Assembly (NCBI GenBank): GCA_016930735.1 | Contig: JAFGGF010000272.1 | Span: 1-16,199, forward strand | DNA: 16,199 nt | Source of the DNA: Prolixibacteraceae bacterium | Lineage (GTDB): Bacteria > Bacteroidota > Bacteroidia > Bacteroidales > Prolixibacteraceae | Reading direction: 5' to 3' | Shown: piece by piece, positions 16,101-16,199 of the stretch | Position numbering within the stretch: position 1 is the first letter of the stretch | Layout: each line of letters starts with the position of its first letter | Made by a program: the position numbers and the translations under genes | Notes under the pieces: model-generated | Databases searched by the model: none | The model's input: only the letters and a program-made list of their open reading frames with translations | Told to the model about the DNA's origin: nothing

Positions 16101-16199
16101 GGCACTGAATTTCTTTCAGGGTATACCGGATAAAAATTATCAGAACTTATGCGTTCGACGCTTAAAAAGTCCGTTAGGTTACATGTATTTTTCGTTTTA

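Noticed and set aside
16149..16164. Small inverted repeat GCGT-TCG-ACGC near the right edge
   Set aside because: Only 4 bp of stem with a 3-base loop and no T run; it could be chance.
1..16199. Search for CRISPR arrays, insertion sequences, integrases, tRNA or att-like repeats
   Set aside because: No spaced direct repeats, transposase-like or integrase-like proteins, or tRNA-like structure were seen by eye; the genes are ordinary core functions in ordered operons.

Overview
The window looks like a chromosomal segment of a free-living member of the Bacteroidota, most likely class Bacteroidia. The evidence is a fused SecD-SecF protein of about 1000 residues, a CBM9-like/DUF5916 outer-membrane protein, an LDH-like malate dehydrogenase, A-rich start contexts without clear Shine-Dalgarno sequences, and several promoters with the Bacteroidota -7 element TAnnTTTG (here always TATATTTG). 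The DNA is AT-rich. I see no rRNA, tRNA, CRISPR array, insertion sequence, integrase or att-like repeat. All genes but one are on the minus strand, so transcription runs mostly right to left.

Region A (1-2500) is a tight minus-strand operon, read right to left: tatA, a K+-dependent-type Na+/Ca2+ exchanger, a LolD-type ABC ATPase, and a TIGR02757/DUF2400 protein that runs off the left edge. Gaps are 17, 30 and 8 bases. A TATATTTG promoter lies just before tatA. Region B (2566-6138) holds a small one-TM protein of unknown function and then secDF, ending in a perfect 30-base palindrome terminator. The best promoter in the window (TTTG-N19-TATATTTG) precedes the small protein, and no promoter is visible directly before secDF. 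Region C (6182-6562) is the only plus-strand gene, a gamma-glutamylcyclotransferase-like protein divergent from region B. Region D (6566-9929) has malate dehydrogenase with its own terminator and promoter elements, then a DUF5916 outer-membrane protein with its own promoter.

Region E (9954-16100) is a five-gene tripartite efflux operon in transcription order: ABC ATPase, FtsX/MacB-type permease 1, permease 2, HlyD/MacA-type adaptor, TolC-type outer-membrane channel, closed by a GC-rich terminator. Unlike E. coli MacB, the ATPase is a separate polypeptide, and two different permeases imply a heterodimeric membrane domain. A possible 39-codon ORF overlaps the ATPase start.

The theme is envelope biogenesis and transport: Tat and Sec export, possible lipoprotein sorting, cation exchange, efflux and an outer-membrane barrel. 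I did not find a clearly new system. The most open points are the unknown one-TM protein upstream of secDF, the NCKX-like exchanger, the paired permeases, and the small ORF at the head of the efflux operon.
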